A stretch of 64,000 nt of DNA, from the NCBI GenBank assembly GCA_023055425.1, contig JALGPY010000001.1, positions 33,779,001-33,843,000 of the forward strand, in the 5' to 3' direction. Below the pieces are notes generated by a model that saw nothing but the letters and a program-made list of their open reading frames with translations, was not told the origin of the DNA and ran no database searches. Positions within the stretch are counted from its first letter, which is position 1. Every line of letters begins with the position of its first letter. The position numbers and the translations under genes were made by a program. The DNA is from Linanthus parryae. Lineage: Eukaryota; Streptophyta; Magnoliopsida; Ericales; Polemoniaceae. Positions 1 through 12,303 of this stretch are shown piece after piece.

Positions 1-323
1 TGGACAAGTAAAAGTTGTTTTTTCTTGGTCTTCGGGGTACACCGCAACCTGATTATAACCTGAGTACCCGTCAAGGAAGCAATAATAACTTTGTCCCGAT
101 AATCTATCTAAAATTTGATCAATGAATGGGAGAGGGAAATGGTCCTTTCTAGTGCATGCACTCAACTTCCTATAATCTATGCACACACGCCAACCAGTGG
201 TTGTGCGTGTTGGGACCAACTCTCCATGAACATTGGGCACCACAGTGATGCCCGATTTCTTAGGAACCACTTGAATTGGACTCACCCAAGGGCTATCCTA
301 GATAGGATATATAATCCCAACGT
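1..323 (-). pseudogene. Reverse transcriptase N-terminal part of the Athila-like element (broken)
   Basis: On the minus strand this stretch encodes the beginning of a gypsy RT. Visible motifs are VVPKK, then a CIDYRKL block near 150-185, then FLDGYSGYNQ near 30-65, which contains the first catalytic aspartate. It continues the 324-815 frame only after a one-base shift near 324. It also has an in-frame TAG near 309, where the family has a serine between two I/D positions. Both lesions mean no functional polymerase. The catalytic YVDD box lies outside the window. Confidence 0.8.
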
Positions 324-815
324 CTAGGAGTTCACCACCTCTTTCTTAACTACCTCTCTCATGTTAGGATTCAGCCTTCTTTGCATCTCACGAGAAGGCT
401 TGGATCCGTCTTCTATATGAATTTTATGCATGCAAACTGAAGGATCGAGTCCTTTTAAGTCCTCAATTGACCATCCAATAGCTTTCTTATTCAGACAGAG
501 AACCTCGAGAAGCTTAGACTCTTGATTGGAAGTCAGATCAGATGCAATGATGACCGGTAGGCTATTTCCTGAACCTAAATACGCGTATTTAAGGTTTGAG
601 GGTAAGGGTTTGAGTTCCAATATTGGGGAAGCTTCAATGGATGGTGGAGTTGTGGTGGCTGAAAGATGAAGTGACTCAAAATTTGACACTGTAACATGCG
701 ATTCATTCTTACAATCTGAACCTAATAAAGCTTGAACCTCCTCAATGTAAGAATCTAACTCAAAAGAATCAATATCAAAATGGGATAGCAAGTCCTCTAA
801 AATGTCTCTAGACAA
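324..815 (-). pseudogene. Protease-RT linker of the Athila-like element
   Basis: This 163-codon open stretch starts without a good ATG and follows the gag-protease frame after a frameshift near 815-830. The C-terminal part (LKYAYLGS..., then IGWSIEDLKG and the HKI.LEDGSKP-like block) is the conserved segment that precedes RT in Athila/Tat polyproteins. It ends at 324 because of another frameshift at the junction with RT. It would have been part of one continuous pol polyprotein. Confidence 0.75.
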
Positions 816-2527
816 ACAACTTGGGAGAGACTATCAACAAGTGAATCAATGGCATCGACAAAGAAGCATTCACTGTCCTCCGGATGGTTTAAACCATGCA
901 TGGCATTGGCCACATTCAATTTAACTCTCATATTCCCGAAGGCAACTTCCATCACTCCCGTCCTACAACGAATGGTAGCATCGGCTGTAGCCAAGAAAGG
1001 ACGGCCTAAAATAACTGGAGTGTTTGACTTTGATGCTTCAGGATCCATGTCCAGAACAATAAAGTCAACAGGGAAGTAAAACTTGTCAACTTTAATAATG
1101 ACATCCTCGATAATACCGCGAGGAACTCTCACTGATCGATCAGCAAGTTGTAGAGCCACAGGGGTAGGTTTCAAATCTCCTATATTTAACTTCTCGAACA
1201 AAGCAAATGGAAGTAAATTAACACTAGCTCCTAAGTCAAGAAGTGCCCTGTTAATGCAATGCTCGCCTATGACACAAGAAAGAGTGAAAGCCCCTGGATC
1301 TTTCAATTTTGGAGGCGTATTAGAAGTTAAAATGCAACTAACCTTTTCAGTTAAACGCACTTTATTAGGAACGTGAGATCGGATACGCCTCTTTTGAACA
1401 CACAAGTCCTTTAAAAATTTACCGTATGATGGTATTTGTTTGATAATATCAAGTAATGGCAAATTTATTTTCACTTGTTTAAATAGCTCCATAAACTCTT
1501 CCCTCCTCTCATCCTTAGATGGCTTAATTTCATTAAGGGCATTAGGAAAGGGAACTTTAGGGACATACTTAGTCCCTGGAATTGGTCCATCAAATGAAGG
1601 CAATGGAGAATCAGCCTTTAAAGTAGAGTTCTCATGTGCATCAGGTAAATGCTCAGAATCTGCCTCTTCTTTATTCTCGTCCATGCCCACTCCATTGTCA
1701 ACAATTTTACCACTTCGCAACACTGTTATGGCCTTAACTTGGTCATGATTTACCTCATTTATTGAGGCAGTATTGCGACCCCTAGGGTTGTCTTGAGGTT
1801 GAGAAGACAAGGCGTCTTCTTCCCTCCGACTCAATGTAGACGCTAACTGTCCAAGTTGAGTCTCTAGTCTACTTATAGCGTAAGTGTGAGTTTGGACAAT
1901 TTTAGTGGTTTCATTTAGGCTACTCAATGCAGTTAAGACCTTTTCCTCAAAATTTGAGATATACTTTGACGACTCTGGCATGCTATTGTGCTGTGCAGAT
2001 TGAGTAGAATGATCATACCTAGGCCCGATTGAGAAACCGGGTGGATATGACATACCGCTGGCATTACTACCTTGCTGCCTTTGTTGGAGTGGAGCCTCTT
2101 GTCCTTGTTTCCAAGAGAAGTTAGGGTGGTTCCTCCAACCTGGATTATATGTTCCCGAATAAGGATTATTGTTCCTGTTGTACCCTTGTGCCGCGAATGC
2201 TTGATCTTGCACACCTGAGTACATAGAGGGGCATTCATTAGTAACATGAGTATTTATGGAACAAATGGCACAAATATCAAGTGGAGAAGTCACAAATGAT
2301 GATGCAATAGAATTCACTGGAGAATTATTAACTGCATACATCTTATCAATTTTTTGTGTCAATACATCTATCTTTCCTTCTAAATGGGAATAATTGAAAA
2401 CTTCATTAACATCTCGTTTCAGCACCATGCTCCCGTTTCTGCTAGTTTCTACTTGAATTGTAACAGCGCGTTGTTTGGAATTAAGACTTAAGCTTTCAAA
2501 GAGGTCCCAAGCTTCATTCTCGTTCAT
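797..2527 (-). pseudogene. Gag C-terminal half and aspartic protease (Athila-like)
   Basis: This open stretch of 576 codons holds the C-terminal part of gag and the protease. A zinc-knuckle-like cluster CAICSINTHVTNECP lies near residues 86-100, followed by a Gln/Asn/Gly-rich nucleocapsid-like region. The aspartic protease has the Athila-type active site LLDLGASVNLLP (near residues 430-441; DLGA instead of DTGA is normal in this group) and the flap-end motif VILGRPFL about 80 residues later. The frame is shifted against both the upstream gag piece (near 2527) and the downstream linker (near 815). In an intact element these would be one polyprotein. Confidence 0.85.
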
Positions 2528-3208
2528 TTGTAAAATTGGCTTTTACATGCTGAATCTACCACTGTTTGATAGCGCTCTGAAAGGCCATCATAAAAACTAT
2601 TACACATTCTCCATTTAGGAATTTCATGGTGAGGGAAACTCTTAATTAGATTCTTGAAGCGTTTCCAACTCTCATGAAATTGTTCATTTTCTAATTGACG
2701 GAAGCGACTGATCGCATGTCTAACCTTGGAGGTTTTAGCAATGGGAAAAAAATTGTGCAAGAAAATTCTTTTTCATGTCCTCCCAAGATGTAATAGCTCC
2801 AGTAGGTAGGGAGGTAAACCATTCTTTTGCGTCGTCCCTCAGAGAGAAAGGAAAAGCTCGAAGGCACAGATTGTCGTCACTCACTCCCTTCACTTTATAT
2901 GTCATAAATACTTCCGTAACTCCATCTATATGCGTATATGGGTTCTCAGAGATGTGACCCCTAAATATAGGAAGCATCGCCAAGACTTGGGGCTTAATCT
3001 CAAAGTGAGTTTCACGTAGGTCGGGGAAAGCAATACCACTAGGAGAGGTATATGCGGATGGGGTGAAGTGATCTGCCATTGGTCGAATTGCATTATTAGC
3101 CATAGTTGCTACTTGTTGTCTCTTAGAATTTTTGGATCTAATTAATGTCTTCTCTAACTCAGGATCAATAAGAGACAGCCCAAGCTTCAACGAACGACGA
3201 CCAAGCAT
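2524..3208 (-). pseudogene. Gag N-terminal half (Retrotrans_gag), frameshifted
   Basis: Two overlapping minus-strand frames (2735-3208 and 2524-2760) together make the N-terminal gag. The first has an ATG at 3208 followed by the Athila leader DPELEKT, and MANN/MADH further on, then the retrotransposon gag core (DDAKEWFTSLP...SWEDMKKNFLAQFF). The second continues with the FRQ...ESFHESWKRFK-type block and CNSFYDGL. The join near 2740-2760 requires a frameshift, and another lies near 2525. The product would package element RNA into particles. Confidence 0.85.
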
Positions 3209-3351
3209 GCAACGTAATATAATATGGAAAGCAACAAAGAAACTGTTATGTAAAATAAAATAAGAAAATAACTAAATGCAAAGAACAATAAATCCTAAAT
3301 TACTCTAATAAGGGAACTAAATAACTAATTAGCCTATATGCAAATGTGTGC

Positions 3352-3372
3352 CAATCCCCGGCAACGGCGCCA
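3352..3372 (-). other. Primer-binding site (tRNA-Asp type) of the Athila-like element
   Basis: On the minus strand the sequence TGGCGCCGTTGCCGGGGA starts five bases inside the LTR end (3378). It is the classical Athila/Tat PBS, complementary to a tRNA-Asp 3' end. The same motif recurs at 52031-52048 in the unrelated right-hand element. Confidence 0.9.
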
Positions 3373-3377
3373 AAAGT

Positions 3378-5037
3378 TGATCGCTCAAGTACAGTGTTAA
3401 TAAAACGTGTAAAATGACCAACTTAAAATATTCCTCTATCACACGTTAATGTGACTCGAGAGTCGAACCCAAGGGATCGGGTTAAATGCAATTAAACTAA
3501 GCTAGATATCTTCAAACGATACAAGAGTGAAAGTGGTTGATTTTCAAGTGTTTTGAATTAATTAACTAAGACTAATGTGACCCTTATTACTTCTAAGAAA
3601 GCTTCTAAAAAGACTGTAAATGATTTGACTCAAGTTTAAGAAATATAGGAGAAAGGTGGGTTAGGGTATTGAATCATTTTAAGGTATTCCGGGTTGATGT
3701 TCAATTCAAAGATTAAAATTGCACCAACCTGTGGTACAAAAATCCAATAAGCATGAATACTATGGTTTATGCCATCAGTATAGACTAATTCTTATGTAGA
3801 TTAATCTATCTCAAATATCATAAACCATGTATTCTCTATGATAAGTTCACTTATAAGCTAAATAGACTGTTCTTATTGCATAAATCATCTAGCAGAATGA
3901 CTCATCTAATTAGAAACAATCTATTTCTAATATTTGGGAACAAAATTCAGCAAGCACTCCTTGAATTGAATATAAAATATGTGAGACAAAACCACAAGTT
4001 TCATAACTAATGATGAGTCTGCCAAGGAATTGAACCAAAAGCAAATTGTGTGCTCTAAACACTAAACTTTGAGAGTGCACTGCTTTGATTGGAATCCAAA
4101 TTGAGCAACAACCCAATAAACTCAAAAGTTCATAAATACCCTAAACCCAAGTAAGTTTAGTTACTAGACATGGAAATTAAAGAAATAGGGAAGTAAAATT
4201 GAGAAGGAAAAGGGGATAAATTGCTCATTCTATGCAAGTTTCAAACGATTTTCAGTTGGTGTTGTGCCCCCAACCAAGCCCTTATTCTTCCCCCTCTTTC
4301 TCTGCTCGTATGATGATGCTACTGATTAGTTTTCCCCTCCAGATCTGCTTCTGTCCAGGTCTGAATTTGGTGCTTCCCAGGTCAGATTTTGGCACTGCAG
4401 TGCTCGGTTTTGTTGCTCCAGAACAGCCCAAGTATGTGTGTCTTTCTTTCCTCTCTTTTCCCCACTTTCTGTTGTGTTCTCTGGTGTGTCCTTTCCCTCT
4501 ATTTCTCTTCTCTTTTTAAGGCTTCTTGGCTGCCGCCTTCTTCTCTTCGCTGCCGCCCCTTTGCTCTTCGTCGTCCAATCAATCTTCTTCCCTCCTGCAA
4601 AGTACCCCTAGGTCTATTGGTTTTCTCTGCTTGTTTTGCCGACTTACACTCTGATTGTGGCTATGAATATAGCCACATTCAGCATCATTTGTTTATCAAA
4701 AAGACAAAACAGCCCCAAGACATTTGAGAATAATGCAATAGCTCCCAAGAATTCATCTTTTGACACTAAAACCTCCATTAATTAGCTTCGACATCACTTC
4801 CGTGTCCTCTTAATTTTCCATGGCTTCTCAGTGCATTCCTCAACAAAAACCTACAGTACACGCGCCAATTTTATACGTGAAATCCACAACTTACTCAAAA
4901 AACAAAAGCGCACAAAAATAACACAATTCTGTGAAATACTAACAAACTTAAATAATTCAAAATAAGCAAGTAGAGGCTTCGTTTTACACTGCAATTAATC
5001 TATATTTTACACAATAAAAGGCGTAAAATAACTATCA
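3378..5037 (-). repeat. 5' LTR of the Athila-like element (1660 bp)
   Basis: The left boundary is fixed by the PBS and the right by a TG...CA end. In element orientation it starts TGATAGTTAT and ends GAGCGATCA. The partner LTR is outside the window, so the right boundary rests on the terminal dinucleotides and expected length. Several open frames inside (for example 4232-4519 and 4389-4727 on plus) show no family features and are LTR sequence. Confidence 0.75.
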
Positions 5038-5042
5038 AATAG

Positions 5043-5299
5043 ACGTTGATAGTGCTAGGTTTAGGAGACAGCTTTAGCATATCCGGAGTAGTTAGCGTCA
5101 GCTGGGACGCGGGTTCGAGCAGGTGAGCTTTGACTACGCCAGTAGGGAGGGTGGATTCAGGAAATGGCCCTATCAGGCAATGTCAAGTTGCAACACCCGA
5201 GCACCTACGACGATCTGTTCTACTACCAGTCTTATGTATACCCAGAGTCGAGTCCAGACGTCCGAGCTGGGGATGACGAGGCGACTCATTCCAATTAGA
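5043..5299 (+). mobile_element. Internal remnant of the host Athila-like element (left piece)
   Basis: This 257-bp wedge lies between the minus-strand element and the plus-strand copia. One plus-strand frame stays open across most of it and is rich in Tyr/Ser/Asp (for example TYDDLFYYQSYVYPES), unlike the flanking LTRs. The sequence resumes at 13663 after the copia target duplication. Two elements therefore inserted into it, and it belongs to the internal region whose 3' LTR is at 15679. I do not recognise the encoded protein. Confidence 0.55.
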
Positions 5300-6724
5300 T
5301 GTTGGAATAGATGCCCTAGAGGCAATCGCATATTTAGTATGAACATTGTTTTGGCTAGAATTTTGATTTATTAGATATTGTGATATTTAATATAATGAAG
5401 TCCTTAGATACAATGTGTTGTTTATCTTAAATATCCCTAGTCCACTATATTGATTAATAGGACGATCAAATATAGACTAGTATGTGGGTAGATTGATATG
5501 GAGATATCAAGTCTAACACATGGGTATGCATTAGGGATAATGGCATACTGGATTGACCCACAACGAGAAGGATACATTAGATTATGTCAAGTCACAATCG
5601 CTTCTCGTAGTGCTAATATAATTTCAATCCTTAAACTTGAAGTCACTAGATACTCTAGTTGTGGAATATTGTGCTTTGATGTTATCAAACGTTACACCAT
5701 AACTGGGTAATCATCAAGATAGCTATCGGGCATGATAGGAAGCAATTTTAGAGATCGTAGAGATGTAGATAGGATTTTTCCCTCCAACATAATGTGAGTA
5801 AATATCCACGGCCACTCGAGGGATGAGGCTTATTGAATGTCTGGCCAGACTCAGATAAATCCATATGGAGATATTGATGTTATCTGCTCGCATAAGCATA
5901 TTCCCAGGATCGAGGAACTATGGGTTGGATATACGAGTGTGACTATTTATGTCTCGTGTCCAATCCGGATATGGATACAAAGGGAAAGTGCAACATAAGA
6001 TATTGGGCACAAGAGGTTTGTCGGGATCACTGACTATTTCTATTAGTTGGGTGGCATGGATGTGTTGCTAGACACCGCTCCATGTTAGTAAAAGTTACTA
6101 CCAACTAGATAGAAACCTGTGGGGTCACACGTCAAATAGAGTAGAGCTAGATTTGGGATTAATTAATATGATTAATTAATAAGAAGGATCATTGTGCAAC
6201 ACCTTGCAAACTTAGTAGGACTAATTTGCAAGGAAGAGACTAATTCAAGTTCATGTAGAACTAGGAAGGACATTTATGGAAACAACACGGAGTTGTTGGA
6301 GTATATAAAGAGGGCTCTAACTTCCTTCACACCTAATGCTCATAACACAAGAGAGTGGGAGAGAAAGCAAAAGAGATAGCAAGACAAGACCTAGAGGTCG
6401 AACGCCCCTAGGCCCGTCCTCCCCCTTCCCGTCGGCTCCAAGAGGATGGCCGAACCCCTCCTTGTCCTTGTTGCTTTGATTCCTTCTTCCATCTTCCTCC
6501 GGTTCAAGCTAGCACTTGTTGAAGGAAGAATCTAGATCTCACCTCTAGACGTGGATCAACCGTAGAGACGAGGATATCATTCTTCTTGTGATCTCTCAAG
6601 CCAAAAGGTACACAATACTATGCCCCTTATCATGTTATGATGTTTCCTCCTGACGATCCGTGGTGGGCTTTCAGTAGGATTAATTTTTGTTATTCCGCTG
6701 CGTTACCTACATCAAAACCCAACA
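5300..6724 (+). repeat. 5' LTR of the copia element (1425 bp)
   Basis: It starts TGTTGGAATAGATGCCCTAG and ends ...AAAACCCAACA directly before the PBS. Compared with the 3' LTR it has an extra 68 bp (about 5409-5476) between two TAGA tetramers. The homologous LTR at 60934-62363 also has this segment, so the 5' LTR is ancestral here. Confidence 0.93.
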
Positions 6725-6725
6725 A

Positions 6726-6738
6726 TGGTATCAGAGCC
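6726..6738 (+). other. Primer-binding site (initiator tRNA-Met type)
   Basis: TGGTATCAGAGCC starts one base after the 5' LTR. It is complementary to the 3' end of initiator tRNA-Met, as in most plant copia elements. Confidence 0.93.
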
Positions 6739-8371
6739 ACAGATCGTAGGGCATAACATGATTTTATGTGTTACGATTTCAGTTCATACATTGTGATAAT
6801 GTTATTACGCGAAAAATGAAAAATAATTGGCATAGTGGATGCAAATTGAATTTGATTCAATATAAACAAGATCTAATTTAACATTGGATGTTAGAATTAG
6901 TGAGTTTAATCACATAAGATGTGAATTATTAGGTTATTGACAAATTAGGGTTCATGGGCACATAGTTGAAAAGGGGTTTTCAATTATGAAAACAAATTAA
7001 TGAAAATATATCCATAAGGAAACAGCTTTGCTTGGGCAACAAGGAAGAGGGAAGGAGGCTAGGGCCGAAACCCTAGCCGTCCGCCCCCTCCTTGCGCGCC
7101 AAGCAAAGGTCGCGGGCCACATGGGGCGGCCGGCCTTGGGTCCGGCTTAGTGGCGAGCGGCGGTCCTCCTAGGGGTTCGGGCCCTTGTTGGCTTGAACTC
7201 CTTGGACCGTTGTAACCCTAATTACCCAATCTGATTAAAATTGAACAAGCGCGTTAAAAATTTGTTTTAACTGTATTATGTGCTTTGTTGCATGGTGGAT
7301 GGATATGGCCTAGGATTGTGGATGTTTATTGCTTTGTGGTTTGGTTTACGGCCTGCGAGCTGATCAAATTAATGTAATAATTAATTATGTTTTACGGCCT
7401 GCGAGTCGTCTTTTCCCCTCGACATGTGAGGCTTTTATTATTTTATTTATTACAGATGTTAGGCTAGAATTAGAAATATTTAGATGATAGCCAAGATCAT
7501 GGAGAAGAAAACCGAAGAACCAAAGGAGCCAAAAGACAAAGACGACACCCTCCTAAGCGCGTGGCTATGGTGGAAACACATGGAGATGAGCTTGTCACTT
7601 TAGGGCAATTGGATATTATCATTGGCTTGATAATATCATTAGTCTAGGGGCCATATCCATGCCATTTTTTTTTATTTTGTGGATGTTTATTATTATGTCT
7701 TGTTATTTATTTTTGAGGGTGTGGCGATACTAGCAAAACGTTAACAAGATAATAATAAACAAAGTTGTTCTTTTATTGTGGATTACCCAATCCAAATACG
7801 TAGATCATGTTGATTTGACCAACCAAACAAATTAAGAAAGAAAAATCCCGCAATTAAATATTGCGTTTTGCCTTCTCTTGCTAAAACACCCTTCATGATC
7901 AGGGTTCATTAAGATTCGGGCTTGCCAAAGCAAGGCGATTTTAATTTACCATGGTGTGTTGCGGACGACACAAGCTAGTAATGTGTGTATTTTGAAGCAA
8001 GAGGTTGGACGCAACTGGGCAAGATTCAAATGGATTGATGAGCCTAGAGGCATGACAATTAGGCGTTATCCATGCGATAAAGAATAAAGAGTTATTCACG
8101 TAATTGGACCAAGAGTTGCATGGGATGCAATTGAAATGGTTCCTACCTAAATAAACTATTCTTGGGTGACTTGCCAAAGCAAGCTCAAGAAGAAGTGAAA
8201 AAGGGATCTTGGACCTACTAGAAAATATAATGATATTTTCTGCATTAATGGTGAGGGCTATTAATCCGAGAAAAATAGTGGGAGCTATATTTGATGATCT
8301 AGCCATTGTTAAATATAGTTAAATTGTTCAAAATACTATAATTGCACATTTCTCGTTTTGTAGAATTCCAA
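6739..8371 (+). other. Untranslated leader of the copia element
   Basis: About 1.6 kb lies between the PBS and the gag start. A GC-rich patch (7020-7200) resembles sequence also found in the LTR. No open frame here has family features; the minus-strand frame at 7941-8306 is not supported by any motif. It probably holds packaging and dimerisation signals, which cannot be seen directly. Confidence 0.6.
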
Positions 8372-9183
8372 ATGGCAAACAACAACGCATCGACTTCATC
8401 CCTACGATCTGTCCTTGAGAAGGATAAACTGTCTGGAACGAATTTCCTTGACTGGTACAGAAACTTAAGGATTGTCCTTAAGCAAGAAAAGAAGTTGTAC
8501 GTCTTGGACACTCCAATTCCAGAACCACCACAAGATGAGTCTGTTCTAGCAGAAGTAAGGGCACGTCAGAAACATATTGATGATTCTAATGACGTGACTT
8601 GCCTCATGCTTTGTACCATGACTCCTGATCTTCCGAAGCTGCATGAGAATATGGAAGCCTATGATATGATCATACACTTGAAACAATTGTTTCAGGAACA
8701 GGCGAGGCATGAGCGCTATGAGGCTAAAGCATTATTCAAGAGTAGTCTTGCAGAGGGGAATCCAGTAGGACCTCACGTACTCCGAATGATCGAGTACATT
8801 GAGAACCTTGAGAGACTGAGATTCCCACTGGGCCAAGATTTGGCTACTGATCTTGTCTTGCAATCATTGCCTGACAGTTATAATCAGTTCATCATGAACT
8901 ATAATATGACGAGATCAGTAAGACTATGCCTGACTTATTGAACATGATAAAGACAGTGGAACAGAGCATTAACAAAGGCAAGGGCAAGTCCATAATGATG
9001 GTGCATAGGATGAAGGGAAAATCAGTTGCTTCTACTTCCAAAGGAAAGCGCAAGAAAGTTGCGAAATCCAAGGAAGCCCTAAAGCCTAGTGGAGGCGTGG
9101 CTAAAGGTGAGTGTCACTACTGTAGCCATCCGGGTCAGTGGAGGAGGAATTTCCCTAAATATCTGGAAGATAAGAAGCTTTGA
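8372..9183 (+). pseudogene. Gag of the copia element (frameshifted)
   Basis: Gag starts at ATG 8372 (MANNNASTSS...LEKDKLSGTNFLDWYRNLRIV), which is the UBN2-type copia gag with the invariant W near residue 30. The first frame stops at 8941. A second frame from 8926 carries the rest: TVEQSINKGKGKS and a lysine-rich linker, then the nucleocapsid knuckle. The knuckle reads CHYCSHPGQWRRNF, so the conserved His has become Gln and the last Cys has become Phe. Only two of the four zinc ligands remain. An indel near 8915-8935 explains the frame change. Confidence 0.88.
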
Positions 9184-9186
9184 ATA

Positions 9187-12100
9187 GTGATTCCACCACC
9201 ACCAGGTATTTATTTTATAGACGTCAATCTTTCTATTTCTTCATCTTGGGTATTAGATACCGGATGTGTTTCTCACATTTGTCGTAATGTGCAAGATTTG
9301 AAAAGAAATAGAAGATTGAGTAAAGGGGAGATAGGTTCGCGCGTCAGGAATGGAGCAAGAGTTGTTGCATTAGCTGTAGGCGTTTATGAGCTATCTTTGC
9401 CTTCTGGACTTATTTTAGAATTAGACAATTGCTTTTATGTGCCTGCTATGAGCAGAAACATTATTTCCATTTCTTGTTTGGACGAGAAAGGTTTTTCTAT
9501 TTCAATAAAGGACAAATGTTGCTCCATTTATTTTGATAGTATGCACTATTATAGTGCGCATTTGTCTAATGGATTGTATATCCTTGATCTAAATAGTCCA
9601 ATCTATAACATAAATACTAAAAGGATTAAAACTAATGATTTAAATCCCACGTATCTATGGCACATCCATATAAATGAGAAACGCATATCTAGACTCCATA
9701 AGGATGGACTTCTAGACTCATTTGATTTGAAATCATATGAGACATGTGAATCTTGTTTATTATGAAAAATGACAAAGTTCCCTTTCAATAAGAAAGGTGA
9801 AAGGACTAGTGAGTTATTGGCACTCATACATACCTATGTGTGTGGACCATTTCCCACGCCTGCCAGAGGTGGTTATACCTACTTCATCACATTTACTGGT
9901 GATTTCAGTAGATATGGATTTGTATACCTTATGAAGGCCAAATCCGAATCCTTGAATTGTTCAAGGAATTCAAGAATGAAGTAGAGAAGCAACTTGGTAA
10001 AATTATTAAGGCCCTACGATCGGATCGTGGAGGAGAATACTTAAGCCAAGAGTTTGATGAGTATCTTAGAGAGTGTGGGATAGTATCCCATCTCACTCCA
10101 CCCGGAACGCCACAATGGAATGGCGTGTCCGAGAGGAGGAATCGCACGCTATTAGATATGGTGCGATCTATGATGTCTCAAACAGATCTTCCGATATCAT
10201 TTTGGGGACATGCTCTAATGACGGCAGCTTTTACCATTAACCGCGTTCTATCCAAATCAGTCATGAAGACACCATATGATATATGGACTGGGAAGCGTCC
10301 CATAGTGTCGTTTATGAGGATTTGGGGCTGCGATATCTATGTAAAACGTTTACAAACAGACAAGCTCGGGCCCAAAGCGGATAAGTGTAAATTTGTGGGA
10401 TATCCTTAGGAAACTAAAGGATATTATTTCTACAATCCCACCGAGAACAAAGTGTTTTTTGCTCGGACCGGCGTGTTTCTAGAAAGAGTGTTTTCCTCTA
10501 AAGAAGCAAGTGGGAGGGCTGTAGAACTTGAAGAAATTCAAGAACCACAAATCACTGAACCGATGATGGAACATGAACAGGAACCGCAAGTAGTTGTGGA
10601 AGAACCTGTTCAGGTAACACAGGAACTCCGTACATCAGGTAGAGTGCGTCATGAGCCAGAGAGTATGGAATTCTCGTGACTGAGCCCGATACTTACCACT
10701 CATGGATGATGAGCCTGCAACCTACGGAGAGGCCATGAAAGGCCCAGGCTCTAAGAAGTGGCTAGAAGCCATGAGATCCGAATTGAATTCCATGTACACC
10801 AACAAAGTATGGACTTTGGTGGAACCACCCGAAGGGGCTCGGCCCATAGGGTGCAAGTGGGTCTTCAAGAAGAAGACCGACATGGATGGCAAGGTAGTTG
10901 CCTATAAGGGGCGATTGGTAGCCAAAGGGTATAGACAGATTCATGGTATTGACTATGATGAGACCTTTTCACCAGTCACCATGACTAAATCCATTCGAAT
11001 CCTACTTGATATTGTAGCATACTACGACTATGAGATTTGGCAGATGGATGTCAAAAAAACGTTCCTTTATGGGAACCTCCTCGAGGATGTGTACATGACA
11101 CAACCAGAGGGTTTTGAGGATCCAGAAAAGGCCAATAAAGTCTGTAAGCTGCAAAGATCCATTTGTGGATTAAAGCAAGCTTCTAGGAGTTGTAATCGAC
11201 GTTTTGATGACGCAGTCAAAGAGTTTGGCTTCATCAAGAGCGAAGATGAGCCTTATGTTTACAAGAAGGTTAGTGGGAGCTCTGTAGTATTTCTGGTCTT
11301 GTATGTGGATTACATAATAATCATTGGCAATGACATTCCTACTTTGCAATCTGTTAAAGATTGGCTAGGAAAATGCTTTGCAATGAAGGACTTAGGAGAC
11401 GCAGCCTATATACTTGGTATAAAGATCTATAGGGATAGATCTAGAAGGCTGCTCGGCCTAAGTCAAAGTACATATATAGATAAGGTGTTGAAGAGGATCA
11501 ACATGCAAGATTCCAAGAAGGAATTCTTGCCCATGTCGCATGGAGTCACTCTTTCCAAGAATGACTGTCCCTCCAATGAGATTGAGAAGGACCGCATGAG
11601 TAGGATACCCTATGCTTCGGCCATAGGATCCATCATGTACGCCATGTTGTGTACTAGACCAGACGTATCATACGCGTTGAGTATGGTGAGCAGATATCAG
11701 TCCAATCAGGGTGAGAGTCACTGGATTGCTGTCAAGAACATCCTAAAGTACTTGAGAAGAACTAAGGATGTGTTCTTGATATTTGGAGGTAAGGAAGAGC
11801 TAAGTGTAAAGGGTTACACTGACGCGAGTTTCCAAACCGACAGATGACTACAGATCATAGTCTAGATACGTGTTTTGCCTGAATGGAGGAGTTGTGAGCT
11901 GGAAGAGTTCCAAGCAAGGGACAGTTGCTGATTCTACAACAGAAGCTGAGTACATTGCTGCTGTAGAAGCAGCAAAAGAGGCAGTTTGGATAAAGAAGTT
12001 TATCACTGAGCTCGGTGTGGTCCCTAGCATCGTGGATCCCATGGATTTGTAATGTGACAACTCCGCGGCGATCGCACAAGCCAAGGAACCAAGATCACAC

Positions 12101-12289
12101 CAGAAATCAAAGCATGTACTTAATAGATTCCATCTTATTAGTGATATGATCGATCGAGGAGATGTGAAGATGTGCAAGATTCCAACGGATGACAATGTTT
12201 CAGATCCGCTCACAAAACCACTTGCGCAGCGAAAGCATGAAGGGCACGCCGGATCTATAGGCATACAAGATGAGCCAGATTGGCTCTAG
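9187..12289 (+). pseudogene. Pol of the copia element (PR-IN-RT-RH), multiply disabled
   Basis: Protease (9187 on) keeps its active site WVLDTG. The GAG-preintegrase HHCC region follows but lacks a few residues after LWH. Integrase begins near 9769; the first catalytic aspartate (IHSDVCGP in the family) is Tyr at 9835-9837, while later DRGGEY and NGVSERRNRT blocks are kept. RT starts near 10702 (KWVFKKK, RLVAKG, Q.DVK.FLYG); its YVDD is YVDY, with the change at 11311-11313. RNase H (DSTTEAEYIA, ADPLTKPL-like end) runs to TAG 12287-12289. Stops lie at 9763, 10407 and 12050, and frame changes near 9960, 10670 and 11845. No enzyme activity is expected. Confidence 0.93.
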
Positions 12290-12290
12290 T

Positions 12291-12303
12291 GCAAGTGGGA
12301 GAC
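12291..12303 (+). other. Polypurine tract of the copia element
   Basis: The sequence GCAAGTGGGAGAC immediately precedes the 3' LTR and follows the pol stop by one base. The same tract, in reverse, precedes the LTR at 62363. It would prime plus-strand DNA synthesis. Confidence 0.85.

Larger units (their letters stand above)
1..5037 (-). mobile_element. Athila/Tat-like Ty3/gypsy retrotransposon, 5' part (window-truncated)
   Basis: The element reads right to left: 5' LTR (3378-5037), primer-binding site (3352-3372), gag, protease, then the start of reverse transcriptase at the window edge. The LTR ends are TGATAG and GATCA in element orientation, giving the usual TG...CA. The PBS is complementary to the 3' end of tRNA-Asp, which together with the DLGAS-type protease marks the Athila/Tat group. 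The remaining pol, any env-like region and the 3' LTR are left of the window. At least three frameshifts and one stop break the coding region, so it is defective. The five bases after the LTR (5038-5042, AATAG) are the expected target duplication but cannot be paired here. Confidence 0.9.

Noticed and set aside
115..327. Plus-strand open frame of 70 codons
   Set aside because: It lies opposite the RT motifs of the minus-strand Athila-like element and has no features of its own.
4232..4727. Two overlapping plus-strand frames, Cys/Phe/Leu-rich
   Set aside because: They lie inside the LTR 3378-5037 with no domain, and composition follows a pyrimidine-rich stretch.
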